In this document: piece by piece, positions 26,639-36,600 of the stretch
How positions within the stretch are numbered: position 1 is the stretch's first letter
Layout: each line of letters opens with the position of its first letter
Assembly: GCF_002954665.1 (NCBI RefSeq)
Contig: NZ_MSCM01000001.1
Coordinates: forward strand, 1,933,349 to 1,997,348
Direction of reading: 5' to 3'
Source: Polaribacter glomeratus
GTDB lineage: Bacteria > Bacteroidota > Bacteroidia > Flavobacteriales > Flavobacteriaceae
Length of the DNA stretch: 64,000 nt
Position numbers and translations under genes: made by a program
Notes under the pieces: generated by a model
The model's database searches: none
Told to the model about the DNA's origin: nothing
What the model saw: only the letters and a program-made list of their open reading frames with translations

Positions 26639-29600
26639 ATGAAAAGAAAAAACATTTTTAAAATTGCTTTCATTATATTTTTAGCAATAACCGTAAACAA
26701 ATCTAATGGTCAAACAACTTTATACTCTCAAGGTTTTGAGACAAATTTAGATGGCTATAGTCAAACGCCAAATCAAACACCCGCAACGGATCCTGGAAAA
26801 CAATATTTTCACAGAGCAGAACCCAGTGATTCAGATATTTATGAAACAGGCAGTGACGGTCCGTATACCAATGTTACTGGTTCTTGGTTATTTGTGGGTT
26901 CTAATCCTAATACTATTTCTGCCGCCGGAATTTTATCAACAGGATTAATTGATGTTACTGGATATGAAAATTTTGAAATCTCTATTGATTTTGGAGCTGT
27001 ACCAAATGATTGGGATACAAATGACGACTTGAAGGTAGAATATTCTTGGAATGATACAGATTGGTCTACTCTTTATAATTTCATTGCTCAAAGCACCACT
27101 AATTTTCCATTAAATCTTGCAAATAATACTATCAGCGGAAACAACACCGCCAACGGAACAACCCTTACCTATGAACTGCAAACCATTGTAAGTAACAATT
27201 TTACAGGTGCTGGAAACTCACTTTATATAAGAATTGTCTGCGACTCTAATTCTAATTATGAGGCTTTTGGTTTAGATACTATTATTTTAACTGGTGCACC
27301 AAAAGCTACAACCCCCATTATAGGTTTTGATGTTGCTTCAAGTAACCAAACAGAGACAAATACTAGTTTTAATGTTTTAATTCCGGTTACCGTATCGAAC
27401 TTTGATGGCAATCAAATTGATGTTTCTATTACAGTAAGTGGTTCAGCAGAGATTAATGATTACACGCTAAATACAAATTCGCTTTCATTTACGGCAAATG
27501 GTAGTCAAAATATTTCTATAAATATAAATCCTGATACTGATGATTTCGACGATGAAAATATCATTTTAACCATTACAGAAACAAGTTCGGTTACTGGTTT
27601 AGTTATTTCGCCAGCTACTCATACAATATTGATTATTGATGAGGATTTACCAGCCATTCCTAATATAATTATTAATGAAATTCTTGCTGATCCAGGAGCC
27701 ATCGTTGATGCTAATGGAGACGGAACTATAAACTCGTCTTCCGATGAATTTATTGAATTAATAAACCTAGAGGTTGTTGCTCAAGATTTAACAGGTTATA
27801 CTATTTATGACACAGTTGGCTTGAAATACACTTTTGGCGCAACCATAATTCCAGCCGGTGGTTCTGTTGTTATTTTTGGCGGTGGAACACCAACAGATAT
27901 TCCTGGTATGACTGATACGGCCAATGGTTTAGGTTTAAATAATGCGGGCGATACTGTTGTTCTAAAAAATTTTAAAGGAAATATAGTTACTACATATACA
28001 TACGGAAATGAAGGCGGTGATAAACAATCAATAGCAAGAAACGATGACTTAACAGGTAGTTTTGTAAAACATTCTGAAATTCTATCAAACCCAGTTCTGG
28101 CTTCTCCTGGAAGATACAATACATCAGGACAGCCTTTTAGCATAAACACTTGGACGGGCGCTACAGATAATTCTTGGGCAACGGCATCGAACTGGAGTTT
28201 AGGAACAATTCCAGGAACGGGTGATGATGTTCAAATTATTAAGGCAACAAATCAACCAACAACCTCATCGGCGGTTACTGTAAATTCTTTAGTTATAAAT
28301 TCTGGCGCAACTTTAATAGCTAAATCTACTTTTTCTGGAACGGTAACCTATAATAGAGCATTATCAAATGGTAGTAAATGGTATTTTATATCGTCACCAG
28401 TATTGGGCGAAGTTTATGATAATAATTGGGCAACTTCTAATTCAATAGTATCGGGTCAAAATCTCAATAGAGGAATCAGCTTTTATGATAATACCTCTTT
28501 AGATACAGATACAGACGGCACTGGTTCTGACACCGCTACAGATTATTGGCGTTATTTACAGTCCGATAATAGCAATAGCAGTACTTTTAATGTTGGGCAA
28601 GGTTACGGATTAATAAGAAATAGTTCTGGAACGGTATCTTTTATTGGTAATGGTATTTATACTACAAATCAAACAAAAAGTATCACTACGGATGTTAGCA
28701 ACTATAACTTGGTTGGAAATCCTTTTACTGCCTATTTAAATATTGGTAACTTCTTTATTGACAATCCAAAAGCAACAGTTTTAGCAGAAACAGAAGCCTA
28801 TTTTTGGAATGGCTCTTCTTATGATACTAGAACTTCAGAATTACATAGTACCTATAAAATTTCACCAGGTCAAGGTTTTTTTATTGAAGCAGCAGACGAT
28901 GTAAATCTTACTTTTGATATTGCTGATGTTTCACACCAAAGTTTAGAAACATTTCAAAAAACTTCAAGACCCGAAATTCATCTATTTGTATCTGATAGTA
29001 TAAATACCAGATATGCAAACATATATTACATTGATGGCACAACTACTGGGTTTGATAGTGGTTATGATGGTAAATTATTTGGTGGAGTAACACATTCATT
29101 TGCCTTGTACTCTCATTTAGTTACCAATGGTAATGGCAAAAGATATCAGTTACAATCTTTGCCTAATTCCAATCATGAAAGTATGGTAATTGCTATTGGA
29201 ATTAATTCAGCTAGTGATAAAGAACTTACTTTTTCTACCGAAGTTTTAAACTTACCTAATGATCTTAAAGTATTTTTAGAGGATAGACAACTAAATACTT
29301 TTACAAGATTAGATGAAGCAAATAGTACTTATAAAATTACCGTATCCGAAAGTTTAAACGGAATAGGAAGATTTTATTTACACACTACTTCAAAATCAAC
29401 TCTAAATACAAATAAAATTAATTTAGAGAATATTAGTATTTACAAAACGAATAATCATAATTTAAGAATTGTTGGTTTATCAGAAGGAAAAACAAATCTA
29501 AAACTATTTAACCTTCTTGGTAAACAGGTCTTAAATTCTTCTTTTACTTCTAAAGGTATTCAAGATATTTCTTTACCGAAAGTAGCTGTTGGAATCTACA

Positions 29601-29656
29601 TTGTTCAGCTAGAAACTGAAACTGGAACTTTGAATAAGAAAATAACTTTAGAATAA
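26639..29656 (+). CDS. Large T9SS-secreted protein with lamin-tail and Calx-beta-like domains
   Basis: 1005 residues. Signal peptide, then an N-terminal beta-sandwich (TTLYSQGFETN, FEISIDFGAVPNDW). A Calx-beta-like strand set follows (VTVSNFDGNQIDVSITVSGS). Next is a lamin-tail domain (NIIINEILADPGAIVDANGDG, SSDEFIELINL, DLTGYTIYD) around residues 340-440 and other repeats. The end is a type A sorting domain (LKLFNLLGKQVLNS, VGIYIVQLETETG, LNKKITLE). It is exported by the type IX system. It lies 25 bases upstream of the 56-aa peptide gene on the same strand, so the two may be cotranscribed. Confidence 0.85.
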   Translation: MKRKNIFKIAFIIFLAITVNKSNGQTTLYSQGFETNLDGYSQTPNQTPATDPGKQYFHRAEPSDSDIYETGSDGPYTNVTGSWLFVGSNPNTISAAGILSTGLIDVTGYENFEISIDFGAVPNDWDTNDDLKVEYSWNDTDWSTLYNFIAQSTTNFPLNLANNTISGNNTANGTTLTYELQTIVSNNFTGAGNSLYIRIVCDSNSNYEAFGLDTIILTGAPKATTPIIGFDVASSNQTETNTSFNVLIPVTVSNFDGNQIDVSITVSGSAEINDYTLNTNSLSFTANGSQNISININPDTDDFDDENIILTITETSSVTGLVISPATHTILIIDEDLPAIPNIIINEILADPGAIVDANGDGTINSSSDEFIELINLEVVAQDLTGYTIYDTVGLKYTFGATIIPAGGSVVIFGGGTPTDIPGMTDTANGLGLNNAGDTVVLKNFKGNIVTTYTYGNEGGDKQSIARNDDLTGSFVKHSEILSNPVLASPGRYNTSGQPFSINTWTGATDNSWATASNWSLGTIPGTGDDVQIIKATNQPTTSSAVTVNSLVINSGATLIAKSTFSGTVTYNRALSNGSKWYFISSPVLGEVYDNNWATSNSIVSGQNLNRGISFYDNTSLDTDTDGTGSDTATDYWRYLQSDNSNSSTFNVGQGYGLIRNSSGTVSFIGNGIYTTNQTKSITTDVSNYNLVGNPFTAYLNIGNFFIDNPKATVLAETEAYFWNGSSYDTRTSELHSTYKISPGQGFFIEAADDVNLTFDIADVSHQSLETFQKTSRPEIHLFVSDSINTRYANIYYIDGTTTGFDSGYDGKLFGGVTHSFALYSHLVTNGNGKRYQLQSLPNSNHESMVIAIGINSASDKELTFSTEVLNLPNDLKVFLEDRQLNTFTRLDEANSTYKITVSESLNGIGRFYLHTTSKSTLNTNKINLENISIYKTNNHNLRIVGLSEGKTNLKLFNLLGKQVLNSSFTSKGIQDISLPKVAVGIYIVQLETETGTLNKKITLE

Positions 29657-29681
29657 AACGAGAATTTAAATACAATACAAG

Positions 29682-29852
29682 ATGAAAAAAAACAGAAGAA
29701 ATACACAGGAAGAAATTACTCGTAAGGATGCAATAAGAAAAATAAGTAATTATGGCAAATATGCAGCATTAACTGCCCTTGGCACTTACCTAATCTTAAA
29801 CCCACAGAAAGCCCAAGCTCAAAGTCCTGAAAACCCCGGAACAGGATTTTAA
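29682..29852 (+). CDS. 56-aa signal-peptide-like small protein; candidate modified-peptide precursor
   Basis: A 56-codon frame too short for routine ORF calling. A polar basic N-terminus carries R-K-D-A-I-R-K, like a degenerate twin-arginine motif. A hydrophobic stretch AALTALGTYLILN follows, then NPQKAQAQSPENPGTGF. An A-Q-A site would release a 10-residue tail QSPENPGTGF with one Ser and one Thr. It sits between the T9SS gene and a PqqD/HPr-kinase-like gene (58 bases). Processing and modification are inference. Confidence 0.6.
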   Translation: MKKNRRNTQEEITRKDAIRKISNYGKYAALTALGTYLILNPQKAQAQSPENPGTGF

Positions 29853-29910
29853 AATAAATTTAAATAGTTTTATTGTTTTAATAAATACAAAATAACTACT
29901 TTTATTCTTT

Positions 29911-31047
29911 ATGAAAAATACAACCACACTTTATAAAATTATCGAAAATAAAACCATTTCTTGGTTTGAGAAAAATAACGAATATGTAGTACTAGAAAAT
30001 ACAACTGCAGATATTTTAAAAAGATTAAATAAAGGAATAACAGTCAAAGAAATTGCAATCGTTTTATCAAAAAAACTAGCAGTTCCTTTAGATAAAACGA
30101 TCGACTTAGTTTTAGAACTTGATAAAAGGTTTTTTCAAGAAAACACTTCTAAAAACTCAGAATTAGGTAATGATCATAAAGATATAAAAAGACCTATAAA
30201 CTTTGAATTTATAAAGTATTATAAGATTAATAATAGTGTTTTTAAGGTTTCTTATTTAAGTGAAAAAGAACTTTCTTTTGTACATCCTAAATTTGCACAT
30301 TTAGTTATTGATGAGGTAACAGCGTTTCAAAACGAATTTGAGGTTTTTATAGATCATAATTTCATCTTTCTTTATGTAAATAACATCTTTATTGGCTCTT
30401 GGAGTGCTAAAGATATTCATTATTTTCAAGGCAAATTTTCTATGGAGTTCATTCAGAAAATTCATCAAAAAGAAGAAAGTGAATGGTTAGGAGTTTTTCA
30501 TGCATCTGCGATTAGCAATGGTGAAAAATCTATGCTTTTTTTAGGAGATTCTGGCAACGGAAAAAGTACTTCACTTGCACTTTTACAAGCAAATGGTTTT
30601 ACTTGTTTAGCTGATGACTTTGTGCCTGTTGACGCAAGGAAACAAGAGGTTTATAGTTTTCCTGCTGCCATCTCTATCAAAAAAAATAGTTTAGAAACGT
30701 TGTTACCAATGTATCCGGAATTAGAAACATCCGCAGAATATAACTTTGTACGATTAAATAAAATAGTTCGTTATTTAAAGCCAAATAATGATGATTTCTT
30801 TGCGCACTTGCCTTGTGATGGCTTGGTTTTTATAAAATACACAAAAGATGCAGAGTTAAATTTTAAGGAATTATCAAAAATAGATGCTTTTCAACAATTA
30901 GTTCCCGATTCTTGGTTATCACCTAAGAAAGAAAATGCACAACTTTTTTTAGATTGGTTTGAAGGTTTAAATTGTTATCAACTTACCTATTCTAACAACG
31001 AGAAAATGATAGAAACTGTCACAAAAATATTTAATAATGACATATAA
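29911..31047 (+). CDS. Fused PqqD-like and HPr-kinase-like protein
   Basis: 378 residues. Residues 1-85 resemble PqqD, a peptide-recognition (RRE) fold (NNEYVVLENTTADILKRLNKG, TVKEIAIVLSKK). The C-terminal half is HprK-like: P-loop G212DSGNGKST and LADDFVPVDA, then YSFPAAISIKKN. Known homologues of the kinase half phosphorylate the tail of lasso peptides. The gene overlaps the next by 11 bases. There is no HPr gene nearby, so a role in classical carbon regulation is unlikely. Partner peptide is probably the 56-aa product upstream. Confidence 0.78.
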   Translation: MKNTTTLYKIIENKTISWFEKNNEYVVLENTTADILKRLNKGITVKEIAIVLSKKLAVPLDKTIDLVLELDKRFFQENTSKNSELGNDHKDIKRPINFEFIKYYKINNSVFKVSYLSEKELSFVHPKFAHLVIDEVTAFQNEFEVFIDHNFIFLYVNNIFIGSWSAKDIHYFQGKFSMEFIQKIHQKEESEWLGVFHASAISNGEKSMLFLGDSGNGKSTSLALLQANGFTCLADDFVPVDARKQEVYSFPAAISIKKNSLETLLPMYPELETSAEYNFVRLNKIVRYLKPNNDDFFAHLPCDGLVFIKYTKDAELNFKELSKIDAFQQLVPDSWLSPKKENAQLFLDWFEGLNCYQLTYSNNEKMIETVTKIFNNDI

Positions 31048-32137
31048 AGAAACACTGTTTTTTATTGGAAAATGTTTAACGATTACACATGAACAACACA
31101 ATAAAATTATTGTTGAAAACGAGTTAAAATCAAATCGTATTAATTGGGATTCAGTTGTAAAAGTAAGCACTGCTCATTATGTTTTTCCTGCATTGTACTG
31201 TAATTTAAAAAGGGCCGATTTTTTACATTATCTACCATCAGAATTGGTTGAATATATGATTCATATTACTGATTTAAACAGAGAAAGAAATCAGCAAATA
31301 ATTGAACAAGCAAAAGAGATTAATGCGTTATTAGTATCAAATAACGTCACTCCTATTTTCTTGAAAGGAACAGGTAATTTATTGGAAGATTTATATGAAG
31401 ATATTGGTGAGAGAATGGTTGGTGATATTGATTTTATTGTTTCCGACAAAAAAATTAAAAAAGTTGCTAATGTTTTAAAACTAAATGGATATTATGAAAA
31501 TGAATTATCAGGAGTTTATCCTCCAAATTTCAGACATTATCCAAGACTACTAAATTCGAAAAAAATTAGTGCCGTAGAAATTCATCAGAAAATAATAGAA
31601 CTTCCCTTTGATAAAAATTATAATTATCAAGACATTAAAGGAACAATAAAAGTCGCTAAATATAATTGCAAGGTGTTAGACTCTAATAATCAAATTGTTT
31701 CAACTATATTAGCAAAGCAATTAAATGATAAATGGTATTCACTCAATAATTTTGACTTAAGAAGCCAATATGATATATATCTGCTATCTTTAAAAATAAA
31801 TCCATTAATATCGATTAAACTACACCCCATCTTTTTTAAAGAATTAAATTCGTTCTTAGGAATTGGTTCATATTTGTTTAATTTTCCTCCATCACTAAAA
31901 TATGATAAAAACAAAAAAAGTAAAAAGTATATAAAAAACTTCTTTATTAAAGTTGAAAATCCAAGATATAAAAATTTACATAATAATATTTTAAGATTTA
32001 TGTTTCTCATAAACTTGATAACCTTCTATTTCTTAAAATCGACTTACGATAAAAAATATCGCATATATTTAAAAAATAAAATTACTGATATGGACTTTAT
32101 CAAAAGAAAATTTGGTTTCACTAAACCAACCTCTTAA
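31037..32137 (+). CDS. Nucleotidyltransferase family protein (PF14907-type)
   Basis: 366 residues. Nucleotidyltransferase elements are FLKGTGNLLEDLYEDIGERM followed by the GDIDFIVSDKK metal-binding pair, as in the NTP_transf_5 family that accompanies PqqD/HprK genes in peptide clusters. The start overlaps the kinase gene by 11 bases, so translation is probably coupled. It converges on mpl with a 17-base overlap. The C-terminal third is lysine-rich and of unknown role. Confidence 0.78.
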   Translation: MTYKETLFFIGKCLTITHEQHNKIIVENELKSNRINWDSVVKVSTAHYVFPALYCNLKRADFLHYLPSELVEYMIHITDLNRERNQQIIEQAKEINALLVSNNVTPIFLKGTGNLLEDLYEDIGERMVGDIDFIVSDKKIKKVANVLKLNGYYENELSGVYPPNFRHYPRLLNSKKISAVEIHQKIIELPFDKNYNYQDIKGTIKVAKYNCKVLDSNNQIVSTILAKQLNDKWYSLNNFDLRSQYDIYLLSLKINPLISIKLHPIFFKELNSFLGIGSYLFNFPPSLKYDKNKKSKKYIKNFFIKVENPRYKNLHNNILRFMFLINLITFYFLKSTYDKKYRIYLKNKITDMDFIKRKFGFTKPTS

Positions 32138-33473
32138 CTTCATTAAAATCTAAACCTCCGTAATTACCAGAGCTCATTAAAACGACTGCCGAATTTTTTA
32201 AATTTTGACTGAATAAAAAGTTCTTAAATTCTTGCGGATTTGTATAAATAACTAAATCATCTCTGTCAAAAGCATTGGCAATTTGCTCTGCTGTAACTTC
32301 TTCTAATTGCTTAATTTTTACTGCATGAGGAGAATAAAAAACAACTGCTTTATCTGCAAAATCTAATGCTCCTTTGTATTCTGATAAAAATTCTGCATTT
32401 AAACTAGAATACGTGTGCAGTTCCAAACAGGCTAAAACAGTTCTTTCTGCGTATTGCTCTTTTACCGCTTTTGTGGTTGCCGCAACTTTACTTGGCGAAT
32501 GTGCAAAATCTTTAAAAATAACCGTTGAATCGTTTTCTACAATCTTTTCTAAACGCTTGCTTGCGCCTTTAAAACTTACAATTGCTTCATAAAAATCGTC
32601 TTCATCAATTCCCATATGTTGACAAATCCATTTTGCGCCTGCTAGATTTTGAAGATTGTGCTTTCCAAAAATTTCTAAAGGTAAATCCCCTTCTTCAGTT
32701 ACTAAATAGGTAATTCCGTTTTCAATAAAATGCTCTGGTGTTTTATACGCGTACTTTTTAATATGATTTTCTGATGATTCTACAACCTCCTTTACAATCT
32801 CATCCTCAACATTATACACCATACTTCCGCCGTTAACCATAGAATCTGTAAAGATTTTAAACTGCTCAACATAGTTTTCGAAAGTCGGAAAAACATTAAT
32901 ATGATCCCAAGCAACACCGCTTAACAACGCAATATTTGGTTTGTATAAATGAAATTTTGGACGCATATCAATTGGCGAACTCAAATATTCATCACCTTCT
33001 AAAACAATAAAATCGTTTTCATTAGTTAAATGAACCATCGTTTCAAAGCCTTCTAATTGAGCGCCAACCATATAATCTACTGCTTTTTCATGATAATTTA
33101 ACACATGCAAAATCATCGAAGTAATCGTCGTTTTTCCATGAGAACCACCAATAACAACGCGTGTTTTATTAATAGATTGCTCATATAAAAACTCAGGGTA
33201 CGAATAAATTTTTAATCCTAATTCTTGCGCTTTTAATAATTCAGGATTATTTTTTTTAGCATGCATGCCTAAAATAATCACCTCTAATTTTGATGATATT
33301 TTCTCTGGAAACCAACCAAATTCTTGGGGTAACAACCCGTATTTCTCTAATCTAGATTTTGATGGATCATGAATTGTGTCATCACTTCCAGAAACTTGGT
33401 ATCCTTTTTGGTGTAAAGCAATGGCTAAGTTGTGCATTGCACTTCCGCCAATAGCAATAAAATGAATTATCAT
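32121..33473 (-). CDS. mpl: UDP-N-acetylmuramate:tripeptide ligase (Mpl), Mur ligase family
   Basis: 450 residues. Peptidoglycan recycling enzyme that joins UDP-MurNAc and L-Ala-gamma-D-Glu-meso-DAP with ATP. Features: an N-terminal Rossmann fold IAIGGSAMHNLAIALHQKG, the ATP P-loop GGSHGKTTITSMILHVL, the central domain EGDEYLSSPIDMRPKF and GVAWDHINVFPT, and the C-terminal FKDFAHSPSKVAATTKAV. Start taken at Met15 (33473), since the longer frame's N-terminus has no counterpart in Mur ligases. MurC is the alternative; the EGDEYLSSPID motif favours Mpl. Confidence 0.85.
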   Translation of the reverse strand: MIIHFIAIGGSAMHNLAIALHQKGYQVSGSDDTIHDPSKSRLEKYGLLPQEFGWFPEKISSKLEVIILGMHAKKNNPELLKAQELGLKIYSYPEFLYEQSINKTRVVIGGSHGKTTITSMILHVLNYHEKAVDYMVGAQLEGFETMVHLTNENDFIVLEGDEYLSSPIDMRPKFHLYKPNIALLSGVAWDHINVFPTFENYVEQFKIFTDSMVNGGSMVYNVEDEIVKEVVESSENHIKKYAYKTPEHFIENGITYLVTEEGDLPLEIFGKHNLQNLAGAKWICQHMGIDEDDFYEAIVSFKGASKRLEKIVENDSTVIFKDFAHSPSKVAATTKAVKEQYAERTVLACLELHTYSSLNAEFLSEYKGALDFADKAVVFYSPHAVKIKQLEEVTAEQIANAFDRDDLVIYTNPQEFKNFLFSQNLKNSAVVLMSSGNYGGLDFNEVKRLV

Positions 33474-33625
33474 CGAACAAATTTTAGGATGTAAAAATAC
33501 AAAAGCTTTATACAATATAAAGTATCTTTAGAACTAAAATTAGTTTCAAAAAGTAAAAACTAAATTGGTTGTTTTTGTTATTTTAAACTTATTAAAATCA
33601 CTTTGAAAATTAAAAAAATCTGATT

Positions 33626-36600
33626 ATGAAAAAAATTACAACTACCCTATTATTGATTTTCTTATTTTCATTATCTGTAAATGCTCAAAATAAGTATGAC
33701 GAACTTTGGCTTGAAGTAGAAAAATTTGAAGTTGATGGTTTGCCAAAATCAGCATTAAAAATTGTGGATGAAATTTATGAAAAAGCTCATAAAACAAACG
33801 ATTCTCCCCAAATTATAAAATCACTTTTTTATAAGAGTAAGTTTGCTTTAACTTTAGAAGAAGATGCACAATTAAAAGTAATCAATAGTTATAAAGAGCA
33901 CATTGCTAAAAGTAATTTCCCAACAAAAAACGTATTAGAAAATATTTTGGCTAATTTATATTGGCAATATTTTAATGAAAATAGATATCAGTTTTACAAT
34001 AGAACTAAAACTGAAAATAAAGTTGATTCAGAAGATTTTAGAACTTGGGATTTAGAGACCTTATTTAAAGAAATTCATTGTTATTTTGAAGCCTCTTTAC
34101 AAAATACAGAGCAACTTCAAAAAATAGAAATTACAGCCTTTTCTGATATTTTACAAATTAATAAAGAGTCTAAAATTTTTAGACCAACCTTATTTGATTT
34201 TTTAGCAAACAACACTTTACAGTTTTATAAAACATCAGAAACGGCTATTACAAGTCCTGCTTACAAATTTATTGTTGATGATGCTGCTTTTTTGGGTGAT
34301 GTAAAAACATTTTCTAATTTAAAAATAACATCAAAAGATAGTTTGTCTTTGCAATTGAACGCACTAAAAATATATCAAAAGCTAATTTCTTTTCATATTA
34401 AAAAAGACAATAAAAATGCGCTTGCAGAAATTGACATCCAAAGATTGAATTTCGTGAATCAACATGCAACTTTTAAGGATTCAGAAAATATTTTACTATC
34501 AACTTTAATTGCATCCAAAGAACAATTTAAAAACCATGAAGCAAGTGCTTTATACGCTTTTGAAATTGCAAATATTTATAGAAATAAAGCAAATTCCTCA
34601 TCAGCAGAAAACACTAAAGATCGCTTTAAAAACAAAGAAGCAATTACTATTTGTGATGAAACAATCAAACAATTTCCTAAAAGTTTTGGGGCTGAAAAAT
34701 GCCACCTTTTAAAAGCCCAAATTGAGCAAAAAGCACTTTCTATTATTGCCGAAGAATATATTCCTATACAACATACTTCAAGACTCTTAGTAACGTATAA
34801 TAATGTTGAAAAATTGTTTTTTACAGCATATAAAATCAATCAAAATAAACTTGAATTTTTTCGTAAATTATACAAGTTAGAAGATAAAAAAACATTTATT
34901 AGTAAGCAAGAAAAAGTTGCAAATTGGCAACATCAGCTTAGAAATGAACAGGATTATTTACAACATACAACAGAAGTACTTGTTCCAAAATTTGAAAACG
35001 GAATGTATTTAATTCTTGCATCAGAAAGTGAGGATTTACAAGAAAATTTCATTTATGGAACAACTCAAATTCAGGTTACAAATTTAACTTTAATTGAAAA
35101 CAATTTTGACGAACATTACACGTATCAAATTGTGGATAGAAAAACAGGAAAACCTATTAAAAAGGCAGAGATACGTTTAAAAAACACGAGTAATAATGAG
35201 GATTATTTTATCAATAAAAAATTAACAACAGACAATAACGGATTCGCTTCTTTTAATGGTAAAAATCAATATAGCAATGTTGATATTAATGTAAAAACTA
35301 AAAATGATTTTGCTTATTTTGGATCTCATTATTTTTATAAAAATGATCGAAACACCTACAAAGACAACAATAAAGAAATCACAATAAAGCCTTTTATTTT
35401 TACAGATAGAAGTATTTATAGACCGGGGCAAACTGTTTATTTTAAGGCAATTGTAATTAAAAAACAAGGTGATAAATCAGCAGTTTTTACAGACGAATTT
35501 GTAGCAGTAACATTATTTGATGTTAATAATCAAAAAATAGCATCGTTAGATTTAAAACTAAATGAATTTGGTTCTGTTGCTGGCAAATTTACTGTTCCGA
35601 ATAATGGTTTAACTGGCGAGTTTTCTATTGAAGTTGATGAAAGTGTTGAACATGATAGCAAATTTTATGACCATGCAAATTTTGATTTTGATTACGATAA
35701 TGAAATACACTTTTCTGTAGAAGGATACAAAAGACCCAAATTTAAAACCGAGTTTAAACCCGTTACTGAAAGTTTTAAAATCAATGATTCTATTACTATA
35801 AATGGTTTTGCAAAAGCGTTTTCTGGCGCAAATATTACAGATGCAAAAGTGGTTTACAGGGTTCATAGAAAAGTGCAATATCCAAGTTGGTATTATTGGT
35901 ACAGACCAAATCCTGCTTCAAATTCTCAAGAAATCACAAATGGTGAAAGCATTACAGATGCATCTGGTAATTTTTCAATACCATTTAAAGCAATTCCTGA
36001 TGAAAGCGTTTCTAAAGAAAGTTTACCCATTTTTAATTATGAAATTACTGCGTATGTCACCGACATAAATGGAGAGACAAGAAGCGCTACTAGCATTGTT
36101 AAAGTTGGATATCACAGTTTACTTGCTTCTATTTCTTTGGATGAAAAAATTGATAAAAACACCAATGATAACAGTATTAAAATTGATACTAAAAATTTAA
36201 ATGATGAGTTTGTTTCCGCAAAAGGAACTGTAAAAGTTTACAAATTAAAAGCACCAAAAAAAGCGTTAAGAAAAAGACCTTGGCCTGCGCCTGATTATCA
36301 AGATATTTCTGAAAATGACTTTAGAAAACTCTTCCCAAATGACCCGTATTCTGATGATGAAAGTGATGAAAAGAATTGGAAAAAAGGAGAAATCGTTTTT
36401 AACGAAAACTTTGATACTTCAACATCCAAAGAAATCATTTTAAAAAATATTGATACTTGGGTTTCTGGAAAATATATTGTTGTTGTAGAAAGTAAAGACA
36501 AATTTAATCAAGAAGTAAAAGACGAAAAGAGAATAACAATTTTCTCATCCAAAGAAAAAGAAGTTGCTGATAATTCTTTGTTTGACATTAATACCAATAA

